This document shows, one piece after another, positions 51,701 to 59,717 of a stretch of 64,000 nucleotides of DNA (positions within the stretch are counted from its first letter, which is position 1; each line of letters opens with the position of its first letter). The translations under genes were made by a program, and so were the position numbers. The stretch comes from Chloropicon primus (lineage: Eukaryota > Chlorophyta > Chloropicophyceae > Chloropicales > Chloropicaceae), in NCBI GenBank assembly GCA_023205875.1, contig CP060769.1, positions 310,001 through 374,000 on the forward strand. The letters are read 5' to 3'. The notes beneath the pieces are model-generated. The model was not told the origin of the DNA. It saw nothing but the letters and a program-made list of their open reading frames with translations, and ran no database searches.

Positions 51701-52562
51701 CATGCACACGAGGCTCACGGCCAACTGGCATTCATTCCTGACGGGTCAGAGAATGACAATGAACAGAGGCGCGACTGTACAACAGCAACAATTAGCAAGC
51801 GCTTCTGGGATCTCCACCGAGCATGGCGAAGAGATGCTGAAGGAGACTAGCTTGAGGGAGCTGACCAGAGAGCATCTCTCCTTGATTTTGGTGATCGCCA
51901 CTGGGGACGAAATGGGACACACTTACTTCCACAACAAGAAGAAGGGGAAGTTGGCAAGCCCTCCATCGGCTACAATCTTTCAGTGGCTTGTGGCAGAGTG
52001 CACCCAGGCGGCTTCGTCCTTGCTCGCCACCACCGTGGCCTCCTTGACTTGGCCTGACACGGATACGGGCATGAAAGCGATCAGGGCCTGCAGGATTGCC
52101 CTCGGGCTCACCGAGAAGTCAGCCGGCTCGCTAGGCTCGCTGCAATCCTTCATCGCGAAGGAAATGTTCACCGCCTGCATGTCTTGTCTGACTTTGCCAA
52201 GCCACGCGGACTTCCAGGCCGAGATCCTTCTTGTGCTTCGGGACATCATCACGAAACACTCTCTTTTGGTCTCCCCCGTGCTTCTGTCCCTGCCAAACAT
52301 TGACCAGGGCGTCCTCGACTCTTTCCACCAGGCAATGGCGATGAAGAACTCGGAGAAGGATCAGAGAAATTTGGTGAGGAAGCTCCTTCTGCGCTCGGGC
52401 GGGGCGGAGCTGAAGGCATTGGCAAAACAGCACAGCCCGGGAAGTAAAATCCCCCAGCTGCAGTCAAGCGACTTTGGCTCCAGGTCTAACAAGAACCAAG
52501 CCAGGCCCCTCCTTGACACGGTGTCCACGAGTGAGCAGTCGCCCCTGCAGAACCTTTTTTAG
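48714..52562 (+). CDS. XPO5: Exportin-5 / HASTY karyopherin
   Basis: The product is 1,282 residues from a single exon, close to animal XPO5 (about 1,200). XPO5/HASTY is a RanGTP-dependent exporter of pre-miRNA and other structured RNAs, including tRNA. The N-terminal HEAT region carries an XPO5-like block (LFGISLLQQLVTQQWTDLSE...KQKTTMFIVECCRSL), followed by an exportin-1-like domain. Further in, EYLSLGLENIEFGTLLCETM and NINIALITVDFWIFL resemble the HASTY mid-region. The C-terminal HEAT repeats (QEKSAQMRQRLVGIARNIAK, EKDQRNLVRKLLLRSGG) complete it. The ATG at 48714 opens a Met/Gly stretch. Other importin-beta exporters (XPO-T, XPO1) fit less well. AATAAA is at 52654. Confidence 0.82.
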   Translation: MMMMGGGMDQHQEVLLAVEVVSDPLQHPEVRLRAQNVIDQVKGIASGSSEATTTTTTGLGMPADDASSLAQSLLGLCACLLSSQPPSKAYLEKKLFGISLLQQLVTQQWTDLSEELKQKTTMFIVECCRSLCVSPEAPTYAVKSKLAVLFADMARYMSTDPSVITQQTQTQGEFDPSKSSSPLVSNNAIKTNVLPEITTWPGTRGVELACLVLRWLPEGTTGTVVEALPAKRKRLLLKVLHAALPEMMGFAYQALEKYYQALCQGESQKDCSQAQAEEYKHVVEATLAMALAYAEWAPITLLHQSGIVNACGILMRDKRFRDAACDVLRQQSACKLKPIFSEDSRTQVVQQVSSAATVETDIENAKMAARAMFEAFSGPCGECLGQEYLSLGLENIEFGTLLCETMVIWGKNHVKLLEGSEHLNLYLRMVIAFMQHPNINIALITVDFWIFLVRESLVGDTSEAAAKRHLLRIPEGFLSALLDVVVSRLQKPVLESLDDFPAEYYDSAKDFQEKSAQMRQRLVGIARNIAKSAPEEVFRVCLGNLEKIFVQIQQNPDQKGIDIALEAATHFLFVATGSANSSVVGQSPSLEALLAKLLNFPLAAMARHAPIIMQFVKCLEAIGGHSHRVVPVVQCLFSILRSDEGVGSVSEDKHASRQQAATTVLVLASREEAGPALFQHITGLMEQTQEMWGKRCIRAGERNALYEAILVVSSSVGYEQQQKTLEWIWSETCQHFNAPGWQESTLSDGLSLLRSVGIKQCACVANDPSFDSVKAGKERLEIYHGIQLIERLARRLLKIKKTKGGEALLAIVPHFKWTIPVMVRLLRCLHFLACPEGRKLLGPCESVLELGEVERAFILGMTPHGVSPAMFVSVTAGGAYVPTSSSSIGMENDSLESLRVFVRGMRDSAYQFLGTVSEVKVEDNNVAASMGFKSFFDTMGSALNEFYALIMENIESQDEKTTRMLIRGFVCPMVKSCPQHCWRQWLGTILPPFLHHMHTRLTANWHSFLTGQRMTMNRGATVQQQQLASASGISTEHGEEMLKETSLRELTREHLSLILVIATGDEMGHTYFHNKKKGKLASPPSATIFQWLVAECTQAASSLLATTVASLTWPDTDTGMKAIRACRIALGLTEKSAGSLGSLQSFIAKEMFTACMSCLTLPSHADFQAEILLVLRDIITKHSLLVSPVLLSLPNIDQGVLDSFHQAMAMKNSEKDQRNLVRKLLLRSGGAELKALAKQHSPGSKIPQLQSSDFGSRSNKNQARPLLDTVSTSEQSPLQNLF

Positions 52563-52653
52563 ATAATATTATATCAAAACAGTATTGGAATGGCAACTTC
52601 AGCTCGATGTACATCAAGCCTCTCTCTCTCTCTCTCGGGTCTCTCACTCAAAC

Positions 52654-52659
52654 AATAAA
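52654..52659 (+). terminator. Poly(A) signal AATAAA of exportin-5
   Basis: Hexamer 92 bp after the TAG, in the short convergent spacer with NTMT1 and after a (CT)n tract. Confidence 0.5.
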
Positions 52660-52692
52660 TTACAATAGTAAGATCGAAACCTCCTTTCTTCT

Positions 52693-53406
52693 CTACACCG
52701 TTCCTGGAACCAGAGCGTAGGCCCTGACCACGAAAAGTCCCACGGGGAGGTCGTTCTCGATGCTGCTGGTCACCACTTTCAGGCCAGCCTTCTGAAACAG
52801 TTGGACCAAGTACGAGTCACTTCTCGTCACGCTACTGTCCTCCTTGTCCAGAACAAAACCTTTCCTCGCGTTGTTCTCCTTGACGACGATCATGCCCCCC
52901 TTCTTGAGACTCTTCGAGCACGTCTTGAGGAATTCCACGCAGTCATCGTCGGTCAGGTGGCCAATGCACCATTGGATCCAGACCACATCGTACCGGTCTG
53001 GACGGACTTCAACCTCCTGCAGACCCTGAAGCAAGCAGTTAACCTTTGCCCCGCAATCGGTCAGGCTCTCCTCGGCCTTGGACAAGAAGTGCTGCACCGG
53101 CTCGATGACGTCAACTTCCGTGAAGAATTTTGACAGGAGGCCTTTGGTGATTCTTCCTACACCCGCGCCGCAGTCCGCTGCCACCAGTTCGACCCCCTCC
53201 TCCCCTTTCCCCTTCAGTTTGTCACCAAACACTTCGAGCAGGAAGCTGTGGAGGTAAAAGCAACTGTCAGTCAAAGCTTGACGCGCATGCCAAGACCGCA
53301 CCCCTTGTCCTCATCGTGCAAGAACAACATGGACCGACCCAGAAGCTGAGGCGCCCCACGAGCTCAGTGTCCTTCCCTCGTCTCCTGCACCACCCCTCCT
53401 GGGGCT

Positions 53407-53465
<59 letters not shown>

Positions 53466-53685
53466 GGAGACAGTGTCCTTACCTTTGGCTGTGCTTCAGG
53501 TCGTTTGGCGATATCGTCCCGAACCCGCCAAGGACACCATCGACACTTGCTTCGATCTTGTCCCAGTAATCAATCCCTTTCTGATACCAGCAACCCTTGT
53601 CGAAGGGAGTGGAGACCTCTTGACGCCACATGTCATCCGCGCTCTTGTACCTCTTCCCTTCCGTGTCCTGACCTTGGCTCTGCAT
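52693..53685 (-). CDS. NTMT1: Protein N-terminal alpha-methyltransferase (NTMT1/METTL11A), two exons
   Basis: Exon 1 is 53685-53483 and exon 2 is 53245-52693; the 237-bp intron contains a 54-bp GA tract and splits a Ser codon (KHSQ-S-FLLEVF). The product is 251 residues. The enzyme uses SAM to methylate the alpha-amino group of X-Pro-Lys N-termini such as RCC1 and ribosomal proteins. Diagnostic blocks are YWDKIEASVDGVLGGFGTIS (substrate-binding N-terminus), motif I DCGAGVGRIT (about 92-101), IQWCIGHLTDDD and IVVKENNARKGFVLDKEDSS (VTRSD follows). ATG 53685 is the first Met in frame. The 5' flank holds two motif copies 183 bp apart. Confidence 0.92.
53410..53463. repeat. (GA)27 microsatellite inside the NTMT1 intron
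   Basis: An uninterrupted 54-bp GA run (CT on the transcribed strand, near the donor of the minus-strand intron). Confidence 0.9.
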
Positions 53686-53844
53686 GATGCCGCCCAACAA
53701 TCGTAAGGTCTCCACGCGCACCTTCGTTGGGTCCAACTCTCTTCTCCTCTGAACCGCCAAGCCCCTCAACACCACGTAACGCAATGCTCCTCGTTTCAGG
53801 ATCTCCAACACTCGAACACGCGATTGCTATCGACCACTCCGGTC

Positions 53845-54078
53845 CTCAAACCAGTCGAGTAAACGCTCGTTCGAAAGATCGCGAGACGTATCTTCCTTCT
53901 GTGACGCGCCAGAAGTCTCTGCCCTTCGACCTCGCCGCTCACGCTCCCCTCAATGCCGTCCCCTTCCTCTCGCTCCAAAAGGCTCCAAGGATCAACTTCC
54001 CTGCACCTTTTATCGATCACTCCGAGGGCCAAACCAGTCGAGTAAACGCTCGTTCGAAAGCTCGCGAGACGTAGCTTC
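53845..54078. repeat. 183-bp direct duplication between NTMT1 and PCF11
   Basis: The block CCAGTCGAGTAAACGCTCGT then TCGAAAG.TCGCGAGACGTA occurs at 53851 and 54034, exactly 183 bp apart, with about 40 near-identical bases. The sequence between is diverged. The unit length equals that of the unrelated array at 3268. Confidence 0.85.
53869..53896 (-). promoter_or_regulatory. Shared 5'-flank motif, NTMT1 proximal copy (second copy 54052-54078)
   Basis: The minus strand reads GGAAGATACGTCTCGCGATC then TTTCGAACGA, the best match to the consensus. The second copy is 183 bp further 5'. It is about 185 bp from the NTMT1 ATG. Confidence 0.6.
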
Positions 54079-54288
54079 GAATGACACCCCTCTCTCGACC
54101 TCTGCACCCTTCGCTTTCGTCGTCTCCGCCCTCTGTTCCTCTCGCTCTCTCGCGCGCGATCGATCGTGGCGAGCGACTCTGGATCAGAGTGAGGAGAGAG
54201 GTGTCGAGCGGCGGGTGGAGCGGCGTCGATTGGCGAGGCCCTGGTCGGCGGTTGAGGGAGTGGAAGGGGAAGGCGTTCGGATCAAGCG

Positions 54289-54330
54289 AAGATACGTCTC
54301 GCGGGCTTTCGATTGGTACCTTGGTCGAAG
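54289..54330 (+). promoter_or_regulatory. Shared 5'-flank motif, PCF11 copy
   Basis: GATACGTCTCGCGGGCTTTC then GATTGGTACCTTGGTCGAAG. It aligns over about 38 bases with the decarboxylase copies and ends about 47 bp 5' of the PCF11 ATG, in the same sense. Confidence 0.6.
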
Positions 54331-54376
54331 GATTGGGTCGTCGGCTTTGTTTGCGACGAGACGGTTGTCTTTCATC

Positions 54377-55869
54377 ATGGCAACGACGACGAGCGTGATC
54401 GACAAGTTCGTCGAGGAGCTCAAGTTCTTGACGAAGAATGACTCGGACAGGATCAGGCTTCTGACCATGATCGCCTTGGAGAACAAGAAACTCGCCAAGA
54501 GCATCGTGGATGCGATTGAGAAGCACGTGAGGGCATGCAGACCCGAGTGCAAGCTCTGGGGTTTGTACTTGCTCGACTCGATAAGTAAAACGTGAGTTTG
54601 GCGGCCAGGTTCACGCCGTTGGGCGTGCTGTGACCCTGCATTGCATCGAGGACATGCCGTGCCTCGTGTTGTGTCTCCCTCCTGCTCTCTCTCCTGCTGC
54701 ATTGATACTGACAACCATGAGTTTGGCTCCTCCTCTGCTCCCCTTGGTTTCGGTGCAGGTCGAACAGCACGTACAACCAGCAGGTGGGCAGGAACCTGCG
54801 TGAAGTGTTCCTGAGTGCTTACGAGGCGGTGGACTCGAAGACCAAGTTGAAGCTGGACAAGCTTCTTCATGTCTGGCAAAAGTACGGTCGGTTCGACGGG
54901 AACCTGTTGAGACAGATAGAGCGAGGGCTCGGGGCGAAGAGGGCTGGACAGCCGCAAGGTGGTGGAGGCCGTGGTGGTATGACTCCGCCTTCTTCCAAGC
55001 ACTTTCCTCACCAGCAGCAGCAGCAGCAGCAGATGGTGAACCCAGAACTGCTGAACAAGTTGAGTAACTTTCTGCCGCAGTTCCTCGAGTCGCAGAGCAA
55101 GGGCAAACAGACCGGCCCGCGGTCGAGTGAGCCGCAGAGGAAGATTCATCAAGTGGCGAGGCCGCCGGCGGGGAGACCGAATCAGGACAGAAAGCAGGGG
55201 CAAGACTTTCGCAACGTTCCCGATCTTGGAACTAGTCTCCTCAGCAGCGACGAGGAGGAGGAGGAGGAGGCCAAAGGCGACAGAGGCGGCAACAGCAACG
55301 GGCCGTCGACGGCGAAGAAGAGGAAGAGGATCGAGGAGAAGCCAGCTGAAGTGGGATTCAGCAGGTCTTACCTCGCGGGGTCTCTTTCCCTGAACCGGCA
55401 CGAGGACGTCATCAACAGCCTTTACTTTGAGCAGACGCACCAATGCATGCAGACGGGCAAGAGGTTCAGGGAGAAGAAGAAGCTGCAGAGGCACATGGAT
55501 GTCCTCTTCTTCAGGAAGAAGCTGGAGAGGGAGTCCGAGCTATCGAGGAAGTGGTACGTGCCCACGTCAGTGTGGGTAGCCAGCGTGCAGGAGGGGGCCG
55601 GGGACGAGGGCAAGGATGAGGAGATGGTCGAAGAGAAGACGGAGGCGGTGCAGCCGGTGGAGGAGGTCAACGTCAGCGTGGTCGCCGATCCGAACGTCAG
55701 CAAGTGCGCCCTGAGCGGAGAGAAATTTGATGTCTTCTACAATGAAGACGACGAGCAGTGGCACTTCCGGAACGCCTTGCGGTTGAAGATGCCGTACCAG
55801 GGCTTGCCGGTGGGCACGATCGTCCTCCGCACGTCCTTGCCCGAGGAACTCCGTTCTTCCATGATGTAA
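54377..55869 (+). CDS. PCF11: PCF11-like cleavage/polyadenylation factor, two exons
   Basis: Exons 54377-54591 and 54759-55869 are joined across a 167-bp intron that splits a Thr codon (DSISK-T-SNSTYNQQVG), giving 441 residues. PCF11 is the CFII subunit that binds the Pol II CTD and couples 3' cleavage to termination. The N-terminal CTD-interacting domain (about 1-130) is clear: LKFLTKNDSDRIRLLTMIAL, KLWGLYLLDSISK, YEAVDSKTKLKLDKLLHVW. A Gln/Gly-rich linker follows. The C-terminus has two zinc-finger-like parts: HQCMQTGKRFREKKKLQRHM (about 299) and KCALSGEKFDVFYNEDDEQW (about 387), the second typical of PCF11. It is short, as plant PCFS proteins can be. Confidence 0.88.
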
Positions 55870-55961
55870 GCTTGTGCTTGGTCGAACAAGGCATAACTTG
55901 GATTGTGTATTATATTGGGATCATCTTGTTTCCTACTACTCTGGGGTGCTTGGCTCAGCTC

Positions 55962-56771
55962 TCAGAGCAGCTGGTACTCGAGATATATTCTCTTGGTCAA
56001 CTTCTTGTCGCCGAGGGGGAAGGAAGGAGAAGGAGAGCCGCCGAGCTCCGCATCGGCGTACATTGCCCTCTGCATCGGTGCCCTTGGCGGCAAGTCGTCC
56101 CCGCCGCTCTCCTCCATCGGACTGTCAGACATCTTGTGCACCGGGCCGAGGTCCCTCTGCGCTCCTCTGGCGTACATCACAGCTTTCCTGGTCGCGTCCG
56201 ACATGGCCTTGTCAAAGAGCTCCTGCTCCAAGTACGCGTAACGCTCGTCCGAAACGTATGGGCGGAATCCGCTCACCGTGACCTCCACCCCGTTTTGAGA
56301 CTCCTCCAAGGTGGCAGCCTCGCCGATGATCTCGGCCTCGAGCTTGCTCGACGCCGAGACCTTGATCTCGACCGTCGACCTCGCCTCGTACCCAATCGTT
56401 TCGGACTGCCCGTTCGTCCAATTCGTCACCGGCTCGAGCCTGAGGCGAGAGAAGCTGATGTTCTGGAGAGGGACGTCGAGCTGATCGACGAGCTGCTTCA
56501 AAAATTCAGAGGAGACAGAGTCATGTGCTGAGGCCGCCGAGACGGCGGTGGTCTGGTTCTCTCCCCTCGTGGCATCCTTCATCTGCCTGGCTGCCAACTC
56601 GACGGAGACTTCGACCATGTCATAGTCCGTCGTCACGCTCCCATCCCCCTCGATGAAGAGCTTCCCTGGTGGCGGTGGCGGTGGCGATGGACGAACAGGC
56701 TGGGCCATCACCTGGCTGATGGCAACAGCAGCAGCCACGACGAGGAAGACCGTGGGCAAAGCACGAAGCAT
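55962..56771 (-). CDS. SIMPL-domain (DUF541) secreted or lumenal protein
   Basis: The product is 269 residues with no intron. A signal peptide is evident (MLRALPTVFLVVAAAVAISQ..MAQP), then a Pro-rich linker (RPSPPPPPPGK). The SIMPL domain follows: LFIEGDGSVTTDYDMVEVSV, a central helix (SSEFLKQLVDQLDVPLQNIS), the VSGFRPYVSDERYAYLEQEL segment and the helix ELFDKAMSDATRKAVMYARG. The C-terminus (RAPMQRAMYADAELGG...IYLEYQLL) matches the family's final strand. SIMPL proteins are oligomeric and occur in bacterial periplasms and some eukaryotic secretory routes; function is poorly defined. It converges with PCF11 at 92 bp. Confidence 0.85.
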   Translation of the reverse strand: MLRALPTVFLVVAAAVAISQVMAQPVRPSPPPPPPGKLFIEGDGSVTTDYDMVEVSVELAARQMKDATRGENQTTAVSAASAHDSVSSEFLKQLVDQLDVPLQNISFSRLRLEPVTNWTNGQSETIGYEARSTVEIKVSASSKLEAEIIGEAATLEESQNGVEVTVSGFRPYVSDERYAYLEQELFDKAMSDATRKAVMYARGAQRDLGPVHKMSDSPMEESGGDDLPPRAPMQRAMYADAELGGSPSPSFPLGDKKLTKRIYLEYQLL

Positions 56772-57049
56772 GGATCAGGCTTTTCGCAACGCAGGGGGAA
56801 AGGATACGGACCAACAAAGCAAAGCAAATCAAGGCAAAGCAAAGGTTCACCTCTTGCTCTTCGACGGACGCCTCTCTGTAATGATGTGCGGAGCAGAGTC
56901 AACGCTTTTTGAGTTTCCGTTATGTCTCGTCTCCCCAAAACCATTTGCAGCTCATCCCAAGGACAGGACCCTCATCCCAAGGACAAGCGCTGGATCAAGA
57001 CTGCGGGACCGACGCTCTGCAGCCCGTCCTTCGCCTGCCAACCTCTTGC
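56772..57049. repeat. Short spacer with a duplicate of the FUSC gene 3' end
   Basis: GGACCGACGCTCTGCAGCCC and the following GTCCTT occur at 57006 (beyond the stop) and 57081 (coding), 75 bp apart. A second small repeat, GGACCCTCATCCCAAGGACA, is partly doubled near 56966. Confidence 0.7.
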
Positions 57050-58606
57050 TTAAACCATGTAACCTTTCCCCTCCGGAAGCGGACCGACGCTCTGCAGCCC
57101 GTCCTTGGCCTTCTGCAGCGACCGGGCGGCGTGGCGGGTGTTGGAGACGTACCGCAAGGTCTCGCGGATCAGGTCATCGCTCGAAGAAGCGTTCGTCACC
57201 CTCTGCTCGACTAGCATTTTTGTGAGGAGTAGCGCCATATCATCGGCGTCAAAGTCGCCATCTCCGTCCACGTCCAGGCTTTCCCCCCGCGCCTGCTTGC
57301 CCTTGACCTCGCTCACCATCCTGGCAATGTCGTCCTCCGTCAGCGCCACCTCGTCCACGTACCTCAGCACGTTGACCCTCGTCTTCTCCGCCATCTGAAG
57401 CGTCCGGTGGAGGCAGCTGCGAAAGTCATCGCACAAAGCCAAGTACTCACTATGTGTGAAGCTTTGGCGGCTCTGCCGGATCTTGCTGTAGAGCCCAGTG
57501 TACTTGATGTCCGGCTTGGAAAGCATCAGGCTCAGCGCGCGCAGCGCCCGCACAAAGTTCTCGGCCATCTCATCGAAGCCGTCGCGCATGAACGTTACCT
57601 CCTTGTCCAGCAGCAGCTCGGGCGTCGAGAAGGCCTCGTCAAAAGGTAATCGCAAAGCTTGCATGCAGGCAGCGCAGCAGGACAGAGCCGAGATGATGAC
57701 CACGAAGCCGTCCATCTCACCCCTCGGGTTGCGCTTCTCTGGCTCAGAGCTAAACCACCATTCCACCTTGGCGTTCTTGGTCGTCACGATTAGGCCATTG
57801 ATTGCCGACTGCATCTTCAGCAGGTTCTGCATCGAGGGCGGGTTGGCATTGCCGGTGACGAAGTGCGCCGTGCACTTCTCGTACGCATCAGCGAGCTCTG
57901 AGGTGAGCCTGCTGCATTCCTGCCTTACCTTGAGTCGGTCAAAGTTTGGCACAATCAATCGGACCGAAGCGTTGTACATACAACATCCTATAATCACCTG
58001 CACAATCCGCCAGTAAGGGTTCTCGAAGGAGGTGTCCAGGTCGTCCTTATCCCATCCCCAAATAATGACAAGAATGACCGTCAGCTTGAACATGACCATC
58101 ATGTAAGCGTAAGCCTTCTTCTTCGACTTGACGTACTGCCCGAGCGCCAGGCACAGCGCGGTGAGGAACGTAATTAAGACGTCGCGGCCCGTGCCGTTTG
58201 CGGCTGTGGAGGTGATGAGGATGATGAGCCAGCCCGCCACAGCGCCGGAGATGGTGCCGTAGATGCGTAGGATGGTCTTGTTCGCCACGCTCCCGACGCT
58301 CGCCTCCGCCAGGAAGACGTATGTGATAAGCTGGAAGCTCGCTTTCGGCGGCCAGCGGCAGCTTGGCCAGGAGGCCCAGTGGTCCGAGTCCTTCGCACTG
58401 CACTGCCGGTCGTGCGAAATCATGTTTAGCATTCCAACGACGACGCACATGAACAACTGAAGCGCGGTGCGACTCGCGACAGTTGTAGGCACGTGAAGGT
58501 TCTTTGTCATCACCTTCTGCAACTCCAAGATTCTCCGGGAGGCACGAGCGCAATGCCGCCGTCGTCCTTCTGCATCTCCATGATTCTGCTCGATAACTCT
58601 GATCAT
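57050..58606 (-). CDS. FUSC/ALMT-like membrane transporter with an EF-hand
   Basis: The product is 518 residues with no intron; ATG at 58606 (MIRVIEQNHGDAEG). The N-terminal half has about six hydrophobic helices (ALQLFMCVVVGMLN, ISGAVAGWLIILITSTAA, VLITFLTALCLALGQYV, FKLTVILVIIWGW, WRIVQVIIGCCMY), the arrangement of the FUSC/aluminium-activated malate transporter superfamily. A long helical cytosolic domain follows. At about 443-455 there is a full EF-hand loop (DVDGDGDFDADD) flanked by helices, unusual for this family. Likely an anion or organic-acid channel or exporter at the plasma or vacuolar membrane, perhaps calcium-regulated (inference). The start could be further 5' if an exon is missed. 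Confidence 0.72.
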   Translation of the reverse strand: MIRVIEQNHGDAEGRRRHCARASRRILELQKVMTKNLHVPTTVASRTALQLFMCVVVGMLNMISHDRQCSAKDSDHWASWPSCRWPPKASFQLITYVFLAEASVGSVANKTILRIYGTISGAVAGWLIILITSTAANGTGRDVLITFLTALCLALGQYVKSKKKAYAYMMVMFKLTVILVIIWGWDKDDLDTSFENPYWRIVQVIIGCCMYNASVRLIVPNFDRLKVRQECSRLTSELADAYEKCTAHFVTGNANPPSMQNLLKMQSAINGLIVTTKNAKVEWWFSSEPEKRNPRGEMDGFVVIISALSCCAACMQALRLPFDEAFSTPELLLDKEVTFMRDGFDEMAENFVRALRALSLMLSKPDIKYTGLYSKIRQSRQSFTHSEYLALCDDFRSCLHRTLQMAEKTRVNVLRYVDEVALTEDDIARMVSEVKGKQARGESLDVDGDGDFDADDMALLLTKMLVEQRVTNASSSDDLIRETLRYVSNTRHAARSLQKAKDGLQSVGPLPEGKGYMV

Positions 58607-59024
58607 TCTGACTTCCAAAGTCAAGCAAACCAATCAGCCTCTTGGCTTGGTCACCCTCCAGGCGTTCTGACTTCCTATGACAATGCGACGGTTCGACGCC
58701 GAGGACAGCACGGAACATCTCTCTCTCTCTCTCTCTCTCTTTCGTTTTTATTTCCTCTTGTGACGGACTCTCTTGAACTCCTACTTCAGGGTGAGTGGCA
58801 GTGGCTTCCCGACGTTGGTGGCGGTGGAAGGACCCAGGGGGAAGCATCCCTGATTCCTTCCTCTTCCTCTTCCTCTTCCTCTTTCGTTTGTTCCCACCCA
58901 GGGCCTCCCTTGGAGTGAAAGAAACTTGGACTGACCTGTGTGCTGCTGCTGCTGCTGTTGCTGTTGCTTTGGCCAAGGCCGTGGAGCAAGGAGAGGGGTT
59001 GTGAGTGCGAGGCGGGCTTGAGAC
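58607..59024. other. Divergent spacer, FUSC-like gene to Cys-rich secreted gene
   Basis: No gene seen. It contains (CT)n at about 58720-58741, (TTCCTC)n near 58857-58880 and (TGC)n near 58941-58955. Confidence 0.5.
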
Positions 59025-59717
59025 ATGTCCAACAAGATTGTTATTGCCACCGTGGTGGCCTTGGTCGCCTTGGCAGCAGGTGCAGGCGCGACGAGTACGC
59101 CTCCTCCAGTGATGCCGACGCAGTACATGGTACAGAGGAACAAGACGGAGTGTGGTGACAATTGCGGCGGGTATGCGGCCACTTTCATCTTCGATGAAGT
59201 CGCGAAGAGAAAGCTCGAGATCATTCACCCGGATGACACGATTACTGTGCCTCAGTACACTTTGACGTGCGGAGACTTGGGTTTGGTCTTCGAGTGGACC
59301 GGGGATGGCTCAACAGACTGCCAGACCACCGCAGAGAGCAAGCAGTTTCCCTTCCACGGGGAATGGGACTGGCTGAAGCTGAACTCGAGCGGCACTCATG
59401 AGGTGCCACCGGGCGATTGCCCCCCACAGAACCCTCAAGGCCACAGCGATGGTTCGCAGTGCTTGTCTTGGGAAGGGTCTTGGGAAGGGGAAGTCACCGC
59501 CCTCGCTCAGTTGTTCATCAAGGAGGGGGAGAAGCTTCCGATTCAACACCAAATGACTTGCAGCATTTTGCCTTTCATGCTATTCTACACGTATGCCGAC
59601 TGGAAGGTCGGGCCCCCTCCTTCGCACTGGCTGCAGCCTCCCAAGGCGTGCCCGACCACGCCCTCGACGGCGGCGACCAAGGAAGCCTTGCTAAACGCTT
59701 GGGTGAAGACGCACTGA
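59025..59717 (+). CDS. Secreted Cys-rich protein, unknown
   Basis: The product is 230 residues with no intron. It opens with a signal peptide (MSNKIVIATVVALVALAAGA, cleavage near GATS). The mature part has about eight cysteines, including CGDNCGGYAATF near the start and TLTCGDLGLVFEW. A Trp/Asp-rich middle (FPFHGEWDWLKLNSSGTHEV) contains an N-glycosylation sequon (NSS). A hydrophobic stretch lies near the C-terminus (MTCSILPFMLFYTYADW). No family is recognised; repeated W/E/D and paired cysteines suggest an extracellular or lumenal binding protein. Its 3' side has AATAAA at 59776. Confidence 0.6.
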   Translation: MSNKIVIATVVALVALAAGAGATSTPPPVMPTQYMVQRNKTECGDNCGGYAATFIFDEVAKRKLEIIHPDDTITVPQYTLTCGDLGLVFEWTGDGSTDCQTTAESKQFPFHGEWDWLKLNSSGTHEVPPGDCPPQNPQGHSDGSQCLSWEGSWEGEVTALAQLFIKEGEKLPIQHQMTCSILPFMLFYTYADWKVGPPPSHWLQPPKACPTTPSTAATKEALLNAWVKTH

